Source: VRUE01 sp035556755 (lineage in GTDB: Bacteria; Actinomycetota; Thermoleophilia; Solirubrobacterales; 70-9). From it: a DNA stretch of 46,696 bases. Within the stretch, counting starts at the first letter, position 1. Every line of letters begins with the position of its first letter. The stretch is taken from NCBI GenBank assembly GCA_035556755.1, contig DATMEP010000064.1, positions 1-46,696 on the forward strand, given 5' to 3'. Made by a program: the position numbers and the translations under genes. The notes below the pieces were generated by a model. It searched no databases, was not told the origin of the DNA, and saw nothing but the letters and a program-made list of their open reading frames with translations. This document shows positions 1 through 7,863 of the stretch, piece after piece.

Positions 1-1458
1 CACCGTCTCCCCAAGCACGAGGTGCTGGTGATCGGCGCCGGCTCGGGCGGCCAGATGGTCGTCCGCGAGCTGCAGCTCAATCCCAACCTCGGCGCCACCG
101 CGATCGGCTTCGTCGACGACGACGCGCGCAAGCAGGGGATGCGGATGCTGGGGCTGAAGGTCCTGGGCACGACGGAGAAGATCGAGAAGATCCTCGACGA
201 GACCGAGCCCGACGAGGTCGTGATAGCGATCCCCTCGGCGCCGGGGACGCTGCGCGGCAAGGTCGTCGCCGCGTGCCGCGAGCGCGAGATCCGCGTCCGC
301 ACCCTGCCGACCGTGTTCGAGCTGCTGCGCGGCGGCGTCCAGCTCAACAAGCAGCTGCGCGACGTCCAGGTCGAGGACGTGCTCGGCCGCGACCCGATCG
401 TGGTCGAGCTGGACCGGGTCGGCGCCTACCTGCGCGACCGCATCGTCCTCGTCACCGGCGCCGGTGGCTCGATCGGCTCCGAGCTCTGCCGCCAGATCGC
501 CCGCGTCGGGCCGCGGCTGCTGGTGATGCTCGACCACGCCGAGGACAACCTCTTCCAGATCGAGCGCGAGATGATCGAGGAGCGCCACTTCAGCAGCGTC
601 GAGTCGGTGCTGGCCGACTGCAAGGAGCCGCACCGGATGCTGGAGACGATGCAGCGCTTCAAACCGAGCGTCGTCTTCCACGCCGCCGCCTACAAGCACG
701 TGCCGCTGATGGAGTCCAACCCGCTGGAGGCGGTCCGCAACAACGCAATCGCGACCCGGATCACCGCTGAGACCGCGGCCGCCTCCGGGGTGGAGCGCTT
801 CGTCCTCATCTCCACCGACAAGGCGGTCAACCCGAAGACGGTGATGGGCGCCTCGAAGGCGATGGCGGAGTGGATCGTCGAGACGGCCGGCCACAAGCAT
901 CCGGGCACCCGCTTCGCCAGCGTCCGCTTCGGCAACGTCCTCGCCTCCTCCGGCAGCGTCGTGCCGATCTTCCGCAGCCAGATCGAGCGCGGCGGGCCGG
1001 TCACCGTCACCCACCCGGAGATGACCCGCTACTTCATGACCATCCCCGAGGCGGTGCAGCTGGTGATCCGGGCCGGCGACATCGGCGCCGGCAAGGGCGA
1101 GGTCTTCGTCCTCGATATGGGCGAGCCGGTGAAGATCGTCGACCTGGCCGAAAACATGATCCGCCTGGCGGGCTACGAGCCGGGGGCTGAGATCGCGGTC
1201 GAGTTCACCAAGCCGCGACCTGGCGAGAAGCTCCAGGAGGAGCTGGTCGGGAGCGTGGAGAACCTGCAGCCGACCGCGGCGAAGCGAATCCGCCGGGCGG
1301 TGCGGGAGACGCCGCTCGATCCCCAGTGGGTCGAGGCGACGCTGAACTCCCTGGAGCACCTCGTCCTCGCCGGTGACGAGGCGAACCTTGCCGAACGGGT
1401 CGTCACCCTGATCGCCTCGCCGGGTGGCGACACGGCGGCGGTCGGGCTCGACGGATAG
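1..1458 (+). CDS. CapD/FlaA1-like nucleotide-sugar 4,6-dehydratase/epimerase, 5' end outside window
   Basis: The reading frame is open from base 1, so the gene begins upstream; the missing part should be the N-terminal transmembrane bundle of WbpM/CapD-type proteins (usual length about 600-650 aa, 485 residues present). Two Rossmann modules are visible: a CoA-binding-like one with GAGSGG near residue 12, and the SDR domain with TGAGGSIGSE. Family motifs STDKAVNP, MGASK, RFGNVLASSGSVVPIF and HPEMTRYFMT follow. Family knowledge: membrane enzyme acting on UDP-HexNAc at the start of surface-polysaccharide synthesis. The neighbours (flippase, polymerase, transferases) fit that role. The exact sugar product cannot be read from sequence. 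Confidence 0.93.
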   Translation, partial: HRLPKHEVLVIGAGSGGQMVVRELQLNPNLGATAIGFVDDDARKQGMRMLGLKVLGTTEKIEKILDETEPDEVVIAIPSAPGTLRGKVVAACREREIRVRTLPTVFELLRGGVQLNKQLRDVQVEDVLGRDPIVVELDRVGAYLRDRIVLVTGAGGSIGSELCRQIARVGPRLLVMLDHAEDNLFQIEREMIEERHFSSVESVLADCKEPHRMLETMQRFKPSVVFHAAAYKHVPLMESNPLEAVRNNAIATRITAETAAASGVERFVLISTDKAVNPKTVMGASKAMAEWIVETAGHKHPGTRFASVRFGNVLASSGSVVPIFRSQIERGGPVTVTHPEMTRYFMTIPEAVQLVIRAGDIGAGKGEVFVLDMGEPVKIVDLAENMIRLAGYEPGAEIAVEFTKPRPGEKLQEELVGSVENLQPTAAKRIRRAVRETPLDPQWVEATLNSLEHLVLAGDEANLAERVVTLIASPGGDTAAVGLDG

Positions 1459-1476
1459 CCTCTCGCAGCCAATCCC

Positions 1477-2250
1477 TTGGAGTTGATTAAGGAAATCGGC
1501 GCTTTCGCCGGCTTGGTCGCGTTCTTGGGCCTCGCCCTGCTCGCCCTGCTGTCCTTCACCCAGGCCCGCGACATCCGGCGCCTGCGCGAGTGGGCCGGCT
1601 CGGCGCCGGAGCGCGACGCCGACCGCAAGGAGACGACCTCCGAAGCGGCCGCCGAGCGAGCTGAAGAGATGCGCAAGCTGGAGGAGGCGCGCGACGGCGA
1701 GCGCCGAGCGGCCGACCTGCGCGAGGAACGCCGTGAGCGCCGCGAGGCCGGGCTGCCGGAACTGACCAGGAGCGAACGCCTGCAGGAGCGCTTCTCGGGA
1801 ACCGGCGCCCGACTCGGAGACCCTCGCTACCTGGTGGCGATCTTCGCCGTCGTCCTGCTGCTCGGCGGCGGCGTCGCCTACGCCGTCCTGCAGGGCGGAG
1901 ACGATGAGACTGGTGGCGGCAAAGGGAGCAAGAACGCACCGGCCGCGCTGAGTCCAAACGACATCGAGGTCACGGTGCTGAACGGGACCGCGGTGCCGGG
2001 GCTGGCGGCGACCTACGGCGACATGGTCGAGCGCAAGGGGTACCGGCTCGGCGCCGTCACCAACAGCACCACCAGCTTCGAGGACAGCGTCGTCATGTTC
2101 CGTTCCGGCAACGCCCCCGAGGCGCGGCGGATAGCGCGCTCCCTGGGCATCTCGGAAGTGCGATCGATGACGTCGGAGATCGCGGCGGTCTCGGCCGGCG
2201 CGCCCGTCTCGGTCGTGGTCGGCGAGGACAATGCCTCGTCGGCCGGTTAG
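1477..2250 (+). CDS. LytR C-terminal-domain (LytR_C) membrane protein
   Basis: 257 aa from a TTG start 18 bases after the previous stop. An N-terminal hydrophobic segment (about residues 8-27) is followed by a long charged Arg/Glu-rich, probably coiled region (35-105), a second membrane segment (about 112-132) and a small C-terminal domain with the EVTVLNGTAVPGLAATYGDMV pattern typical of LytR_C modules, found beside or inside LytR-CpsA-Psr cell-wall ligases. No catalytic LCP domain is present. It overlaps the next gene by 20 bases, so they are probably co-translated. Role in envelope glycan attachment is inferred from context only. The TTG start is not certain because no good ribosome site precedes it. 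Confidence 0.75.
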   Translation: MELIKEIGAFAGLVAFLGLALLALLSFTQARDIRRLREWAGSAPERDADRKETTSEAAAERAEEMRKLEEARDGERRAADLREERRERREAGLPELTRSERLQERFSGTGARLGDPRYLVAIFAVVLLLGGGVAYAVLQGGDDETGGGKGSKNAPAALSPNDIEVTVLNGTAVPGLAATYGDMVERKGYRLGAVTNSTTSFEDSVVMFRSGNAPEARRIARSLGISEVRSMTSEIAAVSAGAPVSVVVGEDNASSAG

Positions 2251-2746
2251 CTTCGCGGCGGTCGTCTTCGCCCTCTTGGTCCTCGCCACGATCGGCGCCT
2301 TCGCCTGGTCGCAGCGGCTGAAGCGGGACCCACTGGTGCTGGATCGGGTCAGCTTCCTCGCCGTCCCGCAAAGCGACTCGCAGCGCCCACGTGTCCGCGC
2401 CTTCACTCCCAACGGGGACTGCCGCTTCGACCGCATCCGGATTCGCTTCCGGGTGACCCGCTCCGACCGGGCCAACGTGCAGGTCGTCAAGCCGGGGGGG
2501 AAGCTGATCGTCACCCTCGCCCGCGACACCTACCTGAAGCGCTACCGCTTCTTCACCTTCTACTGGGACGGCCGCGTCCGCAACGACGGAATCGCGCCGC
2601 CGGGCCGCTACAAGCTGCGGGTGAAGCTGCTCGGCCAGGACCGGACGCTGGTTCCCGGTGGCGTGATGCGTCTGCACCGGGCCCGGCCCGGCCCCACCGT
2701 GACCTTCTGCTTGACCGAGGCGCCCGGCGGAAAGGCCGGCCGTTGA
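2231..2746 (+). CDS. membrane-anchored protein with FlgD-like Ig fold
   Basis: 171 aa. One N-terminal membrane segment (about residues 7-26), then an extracytoplasmic domain. The stretch FTPNGDCRFDRIRIRF and the later FYWDGRVRNDGIAPPGRYKLRVKL match the beta-sandwich layout of FlgD-like Ig domains (an 'FtPNgDG..D...i.f' strand followed by 'WDGrd..G..vpdG.Y...v'). The start overlaps the LytR_C gene by 20 bases and its stop overlaps the start of the polymerase gene (TTGA), so the three are translationally coupled. The function is unknown; a structural part of the envelope polysaccharide machinery is plausible. Confidence 0.7.
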   Translation: MPRRPVSFAAVVFALLVLATIGAFAWSQRLKRDPLVLDRVSFLAVPQSDSQRPRVRAFTPNGDCRFDRIRIRFRVTRSDRANVQVVKPGGKLIVTLARDTYLKRYRFFTFYWDGRVRNDGIAPPGRYKLRVKLLGQDRTLVPGGVMRLHRARPGPTVTFCLTEAPGGKAGR

Positions 2747-4272
2747 TCCTCTCCGCGGGCGGGGTTCTGGCCGCAGCGGGCGCGAGCGCTGCCGCGATCC
2801 TGCTGCCGGCGGGGCGTGCTCGGGCGTGCGCGATGCTGGTCGCGCTGGCGCTCTTCCCGGCGCTGATCCTCGGCGACCAATGGCACTCGCCGCAGATCGT
2901 CGACCTGCGCGAGGAGCCGACCAGCTTCGCGGCGCTTGGTATCGCAGCACTGGCTGGCGCAGGGATTCTCGCGGCGTGCTTTCGACGCTGGCCGGTAGCT
3001 CTCCCGCTCGCGATCGTTTTCGCCCTGCCATTCCGGGTGCCGCTTGAGGCCGGCGGCGACACCGCGAATCTCCTGGTCCCGCTGTACCTGGTGATTGCGG
3101 GCGGGGTGCTGTCGACTGCGCTGGGGGAACTGAAGGAGGGTGGGGGGTTCCAACGGCGCGCGGCGTCCCGTTTTTCGCACAGCCCACTCAGTGAGAGACT
3201 CGGCGCTTCCGGCGAAAAACCCAGCGCGCGGTTGGAACCCCCCACCCTCCTTCCCTGCGTCCTAGCCGCTGTCGTCGTCCTGTACGCGCTGCAGGCGTTG
3301 TACTCACCGGATTTCTCGAAAAGCTTGCAGAACGTGTGCTTCTTTTTTGTGCCGTTCTCGCTGGTGTACGCGCTGCTGCGAGATGTGGAGTGGAATCGAA
3401 AGCTGTTGGTGCTTGTGCTGTGGGTGATTGCCCTGGAGGCGGTGGCGTTCGTGATCGTGGGTTCAGTCGAGTACTTGACGAGGGAGCTGTTCTGGAACGA
3501 CCAGGTGATTCGGTCGAACGAATTCCATACCTACTTCAGGGTCAACTCGATCTTCTGGGATCCAAATATCTACGGCAGGTACTTGGCGTTGGTGACCACG
3601 ATTGCGATGGCGGCACTGCTGTGGGCAAAGGAGAAACGAACGCTGGCACTCCTTACCGGCCTGGTGGCAGTCCTCTGGTTCGGCCTGGTGCCGACCTTCT
3701 CGCAATCGAGCTTCGCTGCCTTACTTGCCGGTTTGGCTGTTCTGGCTGCTTTGCGCTGGAGCTTGAAGTGGACGCTGGCTGCAGTCGGGATGGGTGCGGT
3801 ATTAGCTGTGATCGTCATCCTCTTCACCGGCGGCAACTCGACGATCAGTCCCGACCGCATCAACATCGACACCGGCGGCCGCCTCAACCTCGTCTCCGGC
3901 GGCGGCGAACTATTCGCCCAACGCCCCATCTGGGGCTACGGCTCAGGCTCCTTCCCCCGCGCCTACCGCGAACACATCGCCACCAAGAAAGCCCCAGTCT
4001 CCGTCTCCCACACCCAACCGGTAACGGTCGCAGCTGAGCAGGGCTTGATCGGCCTAGCCGCCTACGCAGCTCTTCTCATAGCAGCGCTCTGGACGATGTC
4101 GTCTGGCCTCTTCGCGCGCCAGTCGGTCGGTCGAGCCGCCGTTCTCGCGGCGTTCGTGGCGCTACTCGTCCACACGATGGCCTATGCCGGCTTCTACGAG
4201 GACCCGATCTCCTGGGTCCTGCTGGCCGTGGGCGCTTCGCTGGCGAGCAGCCAGGTCCGGGACGGAACGTAG
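2743..4272 (+). CDS. O-antigen ligase/polymerase (Wzy-type) membrane protein
   Basis: 509 aa, many hydrophobic helices, TTG start overlapping the upstream stop. The C-terminal half has the Wzy_C pattern: SQSSFAALLAGL, a long periplasmic loop with GGRLNLVSGG and RPIWGYGSGSFPRAY, then SHTQPVTVAAEQGLIGLAAY, where the His and the EQG...G are conserved in O-antigen ligase/polymerase proteins. It would polymerise or ligate lipid-linked repeat units outside the membrane. Residues about 131-170 come from a palindromic DNA element (3132-3253) that seems to have been inserted in frame between two helices. Base composition falls visibly from about 3300 to 3850, common for wzy genes and suggestive of transfer. 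Confidence 0.85.
   Translation: MILSAGGVLAAAGASAAAILLPAGRARACAMLVALALFPALILGDQWHSPQIVDLREEPTSFAALGIAALAGAGILAACFRRWPVALPLAIVFALPFRVPLEAGGDTANLLVPLYLVIAGGVLSTALGELKEGGGFQRRAASRFSHSPLSERLGASGEKPSARLEPPTLLPCVLAAVVVLYALQALYSPDFSKSLQNVCFFFVPFSLVYALLRDVEWNRKLLVLVLWVIALEAVAFVIVGSVEYLTRELFWNDQVIRSNEFHTYFRVNSIFWDPNIYGRYLALVTTIAMAALLWAKEKRTLALLTGLVAVLWFGLVPTFSQSSFAALLAGLAVLAALRWSLKWTLAAVGMGAVLAVIVILFTGGNSTISPDRINIDTGGRLNLVSGGGELFAQRPIWGYGSGSFPRAYREHIATKKAPVSVSHTQPVTVAAEQGLIGLAAYAALLIAALWTMSSGLFARQSVGRAAVLAAFVALLVHTMAYAGFYEDPISWVLLAVGASLASSQVRDGT
3132..3253. repeat. palindromic element inside the polymerase gene
   Basis: Bases 3132-3154 and 3231-3253 are perfect 23-base inverted repeats. Inner parts also pair imperfectly (CGCGCG at 3157-3162 with its partner near 3225-3230; TTTTTCGC at 3171-3178 with GCGAAAAA near 3212-3219). 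The whole 122-base unit would fold into one long stem. It lies between two predicted membrane helices and is read through without a stop. It resembles the palindromic elements that insert in frame in protein genes of other bacteria (for example RPE of Rickettsia). No second copy was found in this window. Confidence 0.8.
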
Positions 4273-4275
4273 TCT
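4270..4275 (+). promoter_or_regulatory. -10 hexamer of probable leaderless promoter (flippase)
   Basis: TAGTCT, starting inside the stop codon of the polymerase gene and 6 bases before the GTG at 4282; no Shine-Dalgarno sequence. Confidence 0.4.
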
Positions 4276-4281
4276 CGGACC

Positions 4282-5820
4282 GTGTCGGGGTACCTACGCC
4301 GTTTAGCGACGACCGGAGCCGCCTACACCGCGGCCAGCATCCTCTCGAAGCTGATCGCGGTCGCCCTGCTGCCGCTCTACACGCGTTACCTCACCCCCGC
4401 CGACTACGGCGCCGCTGAGGTTCTCTTCGCCGCCGTCGTCGCGGCCAGCATCGTGATCCGCTTCGGCGTGATCGAGGCGGTGCTGCGCTTCTACTACAAG
4501 GCAGGCGAGGACCCGCAGCGCGTCGTCGCCACCTCCTTTGCGGCGCTGTTCTGGTTCGGCTCCGTCGCGGCGCTGATCGCGCTGCCCTTCGCCGAGCCGA
4601 TCTCCGAGGCGCTGCTCGACCGGCCCGCCCCCGACCTGGCCCGGATCGCGATCGCCGGCCTCTGGGTGCTGACCCTGCACGAGTACCTGCTCACCCTCTA
4701 CCGGCTCGAAGAGCGCGCCCGGGCCTTTTTCACGGTGACGATCGCCAACGTCCTGGTCGCGATCGGGCTGACCGTGTTCCTGGTCGTCGGCGAGGACGAG
4801 GGGGCCCGCGGCCTGCTGCTCGGCAGCTACGTCAGCGGCGCCGCCTTCGTGCTCGCCCTGATCGTCGTCCACCGTCGCCGCCTCTCGCTCTGGGTCGACC
4901 GGGCGCTGTTGCGGCGCATGCTGCGCTTCGGCCTGCCGACGATGCCGGCCGAGCTCTCGCTCTACGCACTCAACTTCGTCGACCGGATCATCATCGTCCG
5001 CGCCGTCGGCCTGGCCGAGGCCGGCCTCTACTCGCTTGCGGTCAAGTTCGCCCAGGGGGTCAACGTTCTGGTCCGCGGCTTCCAGCTTGCCTGGCCGCCG
5101 CTCGCCTACTCGATCCGCGACGACGACGAGGCTCGCCGCGCCTACGCGGCCGTGGTCACCTGGTTCGTTGCCGGCTGCGCCTTCGTCGTCGTCGGCATGT
5201 GGCTGTTCTCGCGCTGGCTCGCACGCGCGCTCGCTGCCCCCGAGTTCTTCCAGTCCTACGAAGCGGTCGGGCTGATCTCGACCGCAGTCACCCTCTACGC
5301 CCTCTACATGGTGCAGGTGGTGATCCTCGGCAGGACCGGCCGCACCGAGTTCAACTTCCCGGCGACCGCGGCGGCGCTGGTCGTCAACGTCGTCCTCAAC
5401 CTGATCCTGGTCCCGCCGCTGGGGATCGTCGGCGCCGGCCTCGCCCTGGTCGCCTCCTACGTGGTGGTGGTCGTGCTGATGTACGGGTTCACCCAGCGGC
5501 TCTTCCCGGTCCCCTACGAATGGGCTCGCCTCGCCCGGGTGACCGCCGTCTCGGCGCTTCTAGTCGGCCCCGGCGAGCTGCTGCTGCCGACCAGCGGCGC
5601 CGTCGGCTTGGTCGGGAGGGCCGTCCTCTGGGCGCTTTACCCGGCGATCCTCCTCGCGAGCGGCTTCTTCACCGCGGAGGAGCGAGGCTGGCTGGCCCAA
5701 TTGCGCCACCCGCGCGAGCTGCTCGAGCGCCTGCGCGCCGCCCGCCCCGAGCCCGCCGTCGACGGTGCGATCCCCGAGACCTACGAGGCCGTCCGTATGG
5801 ACGAAGACTCGAGGTCCTAG
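4282..5820 (+). CDS. Wzx-like polysaccharide flippase (MOP superfamily)
   Basis: 512 aa, about 12-14 predicted membrane helices. The N-terminus (YTAASILSKLIAVALLPLYTRYLTPADYG) and the mid-protein FGLPTMPAELSLYALNFVDRIIIVRAVG are typical of polysaccharide-biosynthesis flippases (Polysacc_synt plus Polysacc_synt_C). The role is moving lipid-linked sugar repeat units across the membrane for the neighbouring polymerase. It starts at GTG 9 bases after the polymerase stop, with a -10-like TAGTCT just upstream, so it may also have its own leaderless promoter. A hydrophilic tail of about 40 residues follows the last helix. Its stop overlaps the convergent glycosyltransferase gene by 3 bases. Confidence 0.88.
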   Translation: MSGYLRRLATTGAAYTAASILSKLIAVALLPLYTRYLTPADYGAAEVLFAAVVAASIVIRFGVIEAVLRFYYKAGEDPQRVVATSFAALFWFGSVAALIALPFAEPISEALLDRPAPDLARIAIAGLWVLTLHEYLLTLYRLEERARAFFTVTIANVLVAIGLTVFLVVGEDEGARGLLLGSYVSGAAFVLALIVVHRRRLSLWVDRALLRRMLRFGLPTMPAELSLYALNFVDRIIIVRAVGLAEAGLYSLAVKFAQGVNVLVRGFQLAWPPLAYSIRDDDEARRAYAAVVTWFVAGCAFVVVGMWLFSRWLARALAAPEFFQSYEAVGLISTAVTLYALYMVQVVILGRTGRTEFNFPATAAALVVNVVLNLILVPPLGIVGAGLALVASYVVVVVLMYGFTQRLFPVPYEWARLARVTAVSALLVGPGELLLPTSGAVGLVGRAVLWALYPAILLASGFFTAEERGWLAQLRHPRELLERLRAARPEPAVDGAIPETYEAVRMDEDSRS

Positions 5821-6743
5821 CTGGCTGAGGCGCGGTCGCGAATGCCTTCACCGCGATACGGGAAGAGCGCTTGGCGGGCGTGGGCCCACATGATCCGTGG
5901 CGAGCGGTTGGGCACGGCGGTCGCCACGAGGGCGCGGAGGGCGTAGGACCAGGCGGTGAGGAGGCGGACCGCCAGCGCCGCCGGGCGGGAGTGGTGCACA
6001 CGCATGTAGAGATCGCGGTTGCGGTGGAACTCGACGATGCGGGGCAGCCCGGCCGAGAGGTCGGTGGAGAGCTGGTCGTGGTGGACCGCCTCGGCGGCGG
6101 GGACGAAGAGCGTGCGCCATCCTGCGTCGCTCAGCCGCTTGCAGAAGTCGCACTCGTCGTAGTAGACGAAGAAGGCCGGGTCGAGGTAGCCGACCGCCGC
6201 CGCCGCCTCGCGCCGCACGAGCAGGGCACTCGACTGCGCCCAGTCGACCGGCCGCATCTTGCTTCCCACGCTCTGCACGGTGAAGCGGCGATGCAGGAAG
6301 AGGGCGCCGACCAGCGCCGTCCCGACTCCCGGGAAGCGCCAGGCGCAGGGGACCGGCATCTCGGCCGAGTCGAGCAGCTGCGCTCCGGCCGTGCCGGCGT
6401 GCGGGTCGCTTTCGAGCGCCGCGACCAGCGCCTCCGCCGCACCTGGCCGCAGCTCGGAGTCCTCGTTGAGCAGCAGGCAGTACTCGCCGGACGCCTCTCG
6501 CAGCAGGGTCGAGTCGTTCTCGGCCTTGCCCAGCCGCCGCTCCAGGGCGATCAGGCGGATTTCGCCGCCGCGCGCTCGCACCGCCTCGGCCGAGCCGTCG
6601 GTGGAGGCGTTGTCGAGCACGAGGACCTCACCCTCGATCCCGGCCGGGTGGTTGCGCTCGATCGCGTCGAGGCAGGCGAGCAGGTCCTCGCGGCCGTTGG
6701 TGTTCACGACGCAGTAGGAGAGCGCGGGCGCCACGCTCGCCAC
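5817..6743 (-). CDS. family 2 glycosyltransferase (rhamnosyltransferase-like)
   Basis: GT-A fold protein of about 308 aa: SYCVVNTNGREDLLACLDAI at the N-terminus, VLVLDNASTDGS (nucleotide-binding Asp), LLLNEDSEL in place of the DxD motif, then VYYDECDFCKRLSDAGW, the acceptor-side 'DED.....R...G' signature of cytosolic rhamnosyl/galactofuranosyl-type GT2 enzymes. A longer frame to 6791 would overlap the divergent gene's start, so the GTG at 6743 is preferred because it sits just before the first conserved strand. It is the only minus-strand gene in the polysaccharide block, 13 bases from the divergent GT4 gene, and ends 3 bases inside the flippase gene. Confidence 0.85.
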   Translation of the reverse strand: MASVAPALSYCVVNTNGREDLLACLDAIERNHPAGIEGEVLVLDNASTDGSAEAVRARGGEIRLIALERRLGKAENDSTLLREASGEYCLLLNEDSELRPGAAEALVAALESDPHAGTAGAQLLDSAEMPVPCAWRFPGVGTALVGALFLHRRFTVQSVGSKMRPVDWAQSSALLVRREAAAAVGYLDPAFFVYYDECDFCKRLSDAGWRTLFVPAAEAVHHDQLSTDLSAGLPRIVEFHRNRDLYMRVHHSRPAALAVRLLTAWSYALRALVATAVPNRSPRIMWAHARQALFPYRGEGIRDRASAS

Positions 6744-6749
6744 GATAAT
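6744..6749 (+). promoter_or_regulatory. -10 hexamer of probable leaderless promoter (GT4 gene)
   Basis: GATAAT, 7 bases before the ATG at 6757, in the 13-base space between two divergent glycosyltransferase genes. Confidence 0.45.
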
Positions 6750-6756
6750 CGCGGCG

Positions 6757-7863
6757 ATGAAGGTGCAGCTTGTCGACCCGTCGGCCTTCACGCCTCCCTA
6801 CGACCGCGCCCTCGCCGCGGCGCTGGCCCGCGCCGGCGCCGAGGTCGAGCTGCTGACCAGCCGCTTTCTCTACGGCCCGGTCCCGGATGCGGACGGCTAC
6901 CGGGTGCGGGAGAGCTTCTACCGCCGCAGCGCCGCCCGAGGCCTCGACGCCCCCGCCCGCCGCGCCTTCAAGCTGGCCGAGCACCTGCCGGACATGCTGC
7001 GCTTTCGCCGAGGTGTCGGAGCCGACGTCGTCCACTACCAGTGGCTCGCCGTCCCGGCGCTCGACGCGCTGCTGCTGCCCCCGGCGCGCCCGCGGGTGAT
7101 GACCGCCCACTACGTTTTGCCGCCGCGGCCGAGCCGCCGCCAGGTGGCGGCCGCGAGACGCCTCTTCGGCCGCATGGACGCGGTGATCGCCCACTCCGAG
7201 GAAGGGGCTGTGCGGCTGCGCGACGAGGTCGGGCTTCCCCCCGACCGGGTTCGTGTCATCCACCACGGCGCCTTCGACTACCTGACCCGGCTGCCGCAGG
7301 AGGCGCCGCTGCCCGCCGAGCTGGAGGGCGCGGAGGGCCCGGTGATCCTCTTCTTCGGCCTGCTCCGCCCCTACAAGGGCCTCGACACCCTGCTCGAGGC
7401 CTTCCGGCGGGTCGAGGGTGCGGAGCTGTGGATCGTCGGCAATCCCCGCATGGACGTCGAGCCCCTGCGCCGGCTCGCGGACGCCGCGCCCGGTCGCGTC
7501 CGCTTCCTCACCCGCTTCGTCGAGGACGCGGAGATCCCGGCGATCTTCCGCCGCGCCGACGTCGTCGTCCTCCCCTATCGCGACGCCGAGCACTCCGGCG
7601 TCCTCTACACCGGCCTGGCCTTCGGCAAGCCGATGGTCCTGAGCGCGGTCGGCGGCTTTCCCGAAGTCGCCGCCGCGGGCGCCGCCCGTCTCGTCCCGCC
7701 CGAGGACCCGCGAGCCCTCGCCGCCGCCCTCGCCGAGCTGACCAGTGACGAGACCGCTCGGGCAGAGCTGGGAGCGGCCGCGCAGCGCGTCGCCACCGGT
7801 CCCTACTCCTGGGACGAGACCGCACGCCAAACCCTCGCGCTCTACGAGGAGCTGTGCCGGTGA
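6757..7863 (+). CDS. GT4-family glycosyltransferase
   Basis: 368 aa, GT-B fold. The N-terminal half has MKVQLVDPSAFTPPYDRALAAAL and VVHYQWLAVPALDALLLP. The C-terminal donor-binding half shows FFGLLRPYKGLDTLLEAF, LWIVGNP, and ADVVVLPYRDAEHSGVLY with the family-typical E..SGV/G loop, then GLAFGKPMVLSAVGG. It would transfer a sugar from an NDP-sugar to the growing lipid-linked repeat at the cytoplasmic face. Its end overlaps the start of the following gene by 10 bases, so translation is coupled. The transferred sugar cannot be told. Confidence 0.88.
   Translation: MKVQLVDPSAFTPPYDRALAAALARAGAEVELLTSRFLYGPVPDADGYRVRESFYRRSAARGLDAPARRAFKLAEHLPDMLRFRRGVGADVVHYQWLAVPALDALLLPPARPRVMTAHYVLPPRPSRRQVAAARRLFGRMDAVIAHSEEGAVRLRDEVGLPPDRVRVIHHGAFDYLTRLPQEAPLPAELEGAEGPVILFFGLLRPYKGLDTLLEAFRRVEGAELWIVGNPRMDVEPLRRLADAAPGRVRFLTRFVEDAEIPAIFRRADVVVLPYRDAEHSGVLYTGLAFGKPMVLSAVGGFPEVAAAGAARLVPPEDPRALAAALAELTSDETARAELGAAAQRVATGPYSWDETARQTLALYEELCR

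Noticed and set aside
3336..4037. 233-codon frame inside the polymerase gene in another frame
   Set aside because: The polymerase frame carries membrane helices and the Wzy_C motif throughout, so the other frame is chance.
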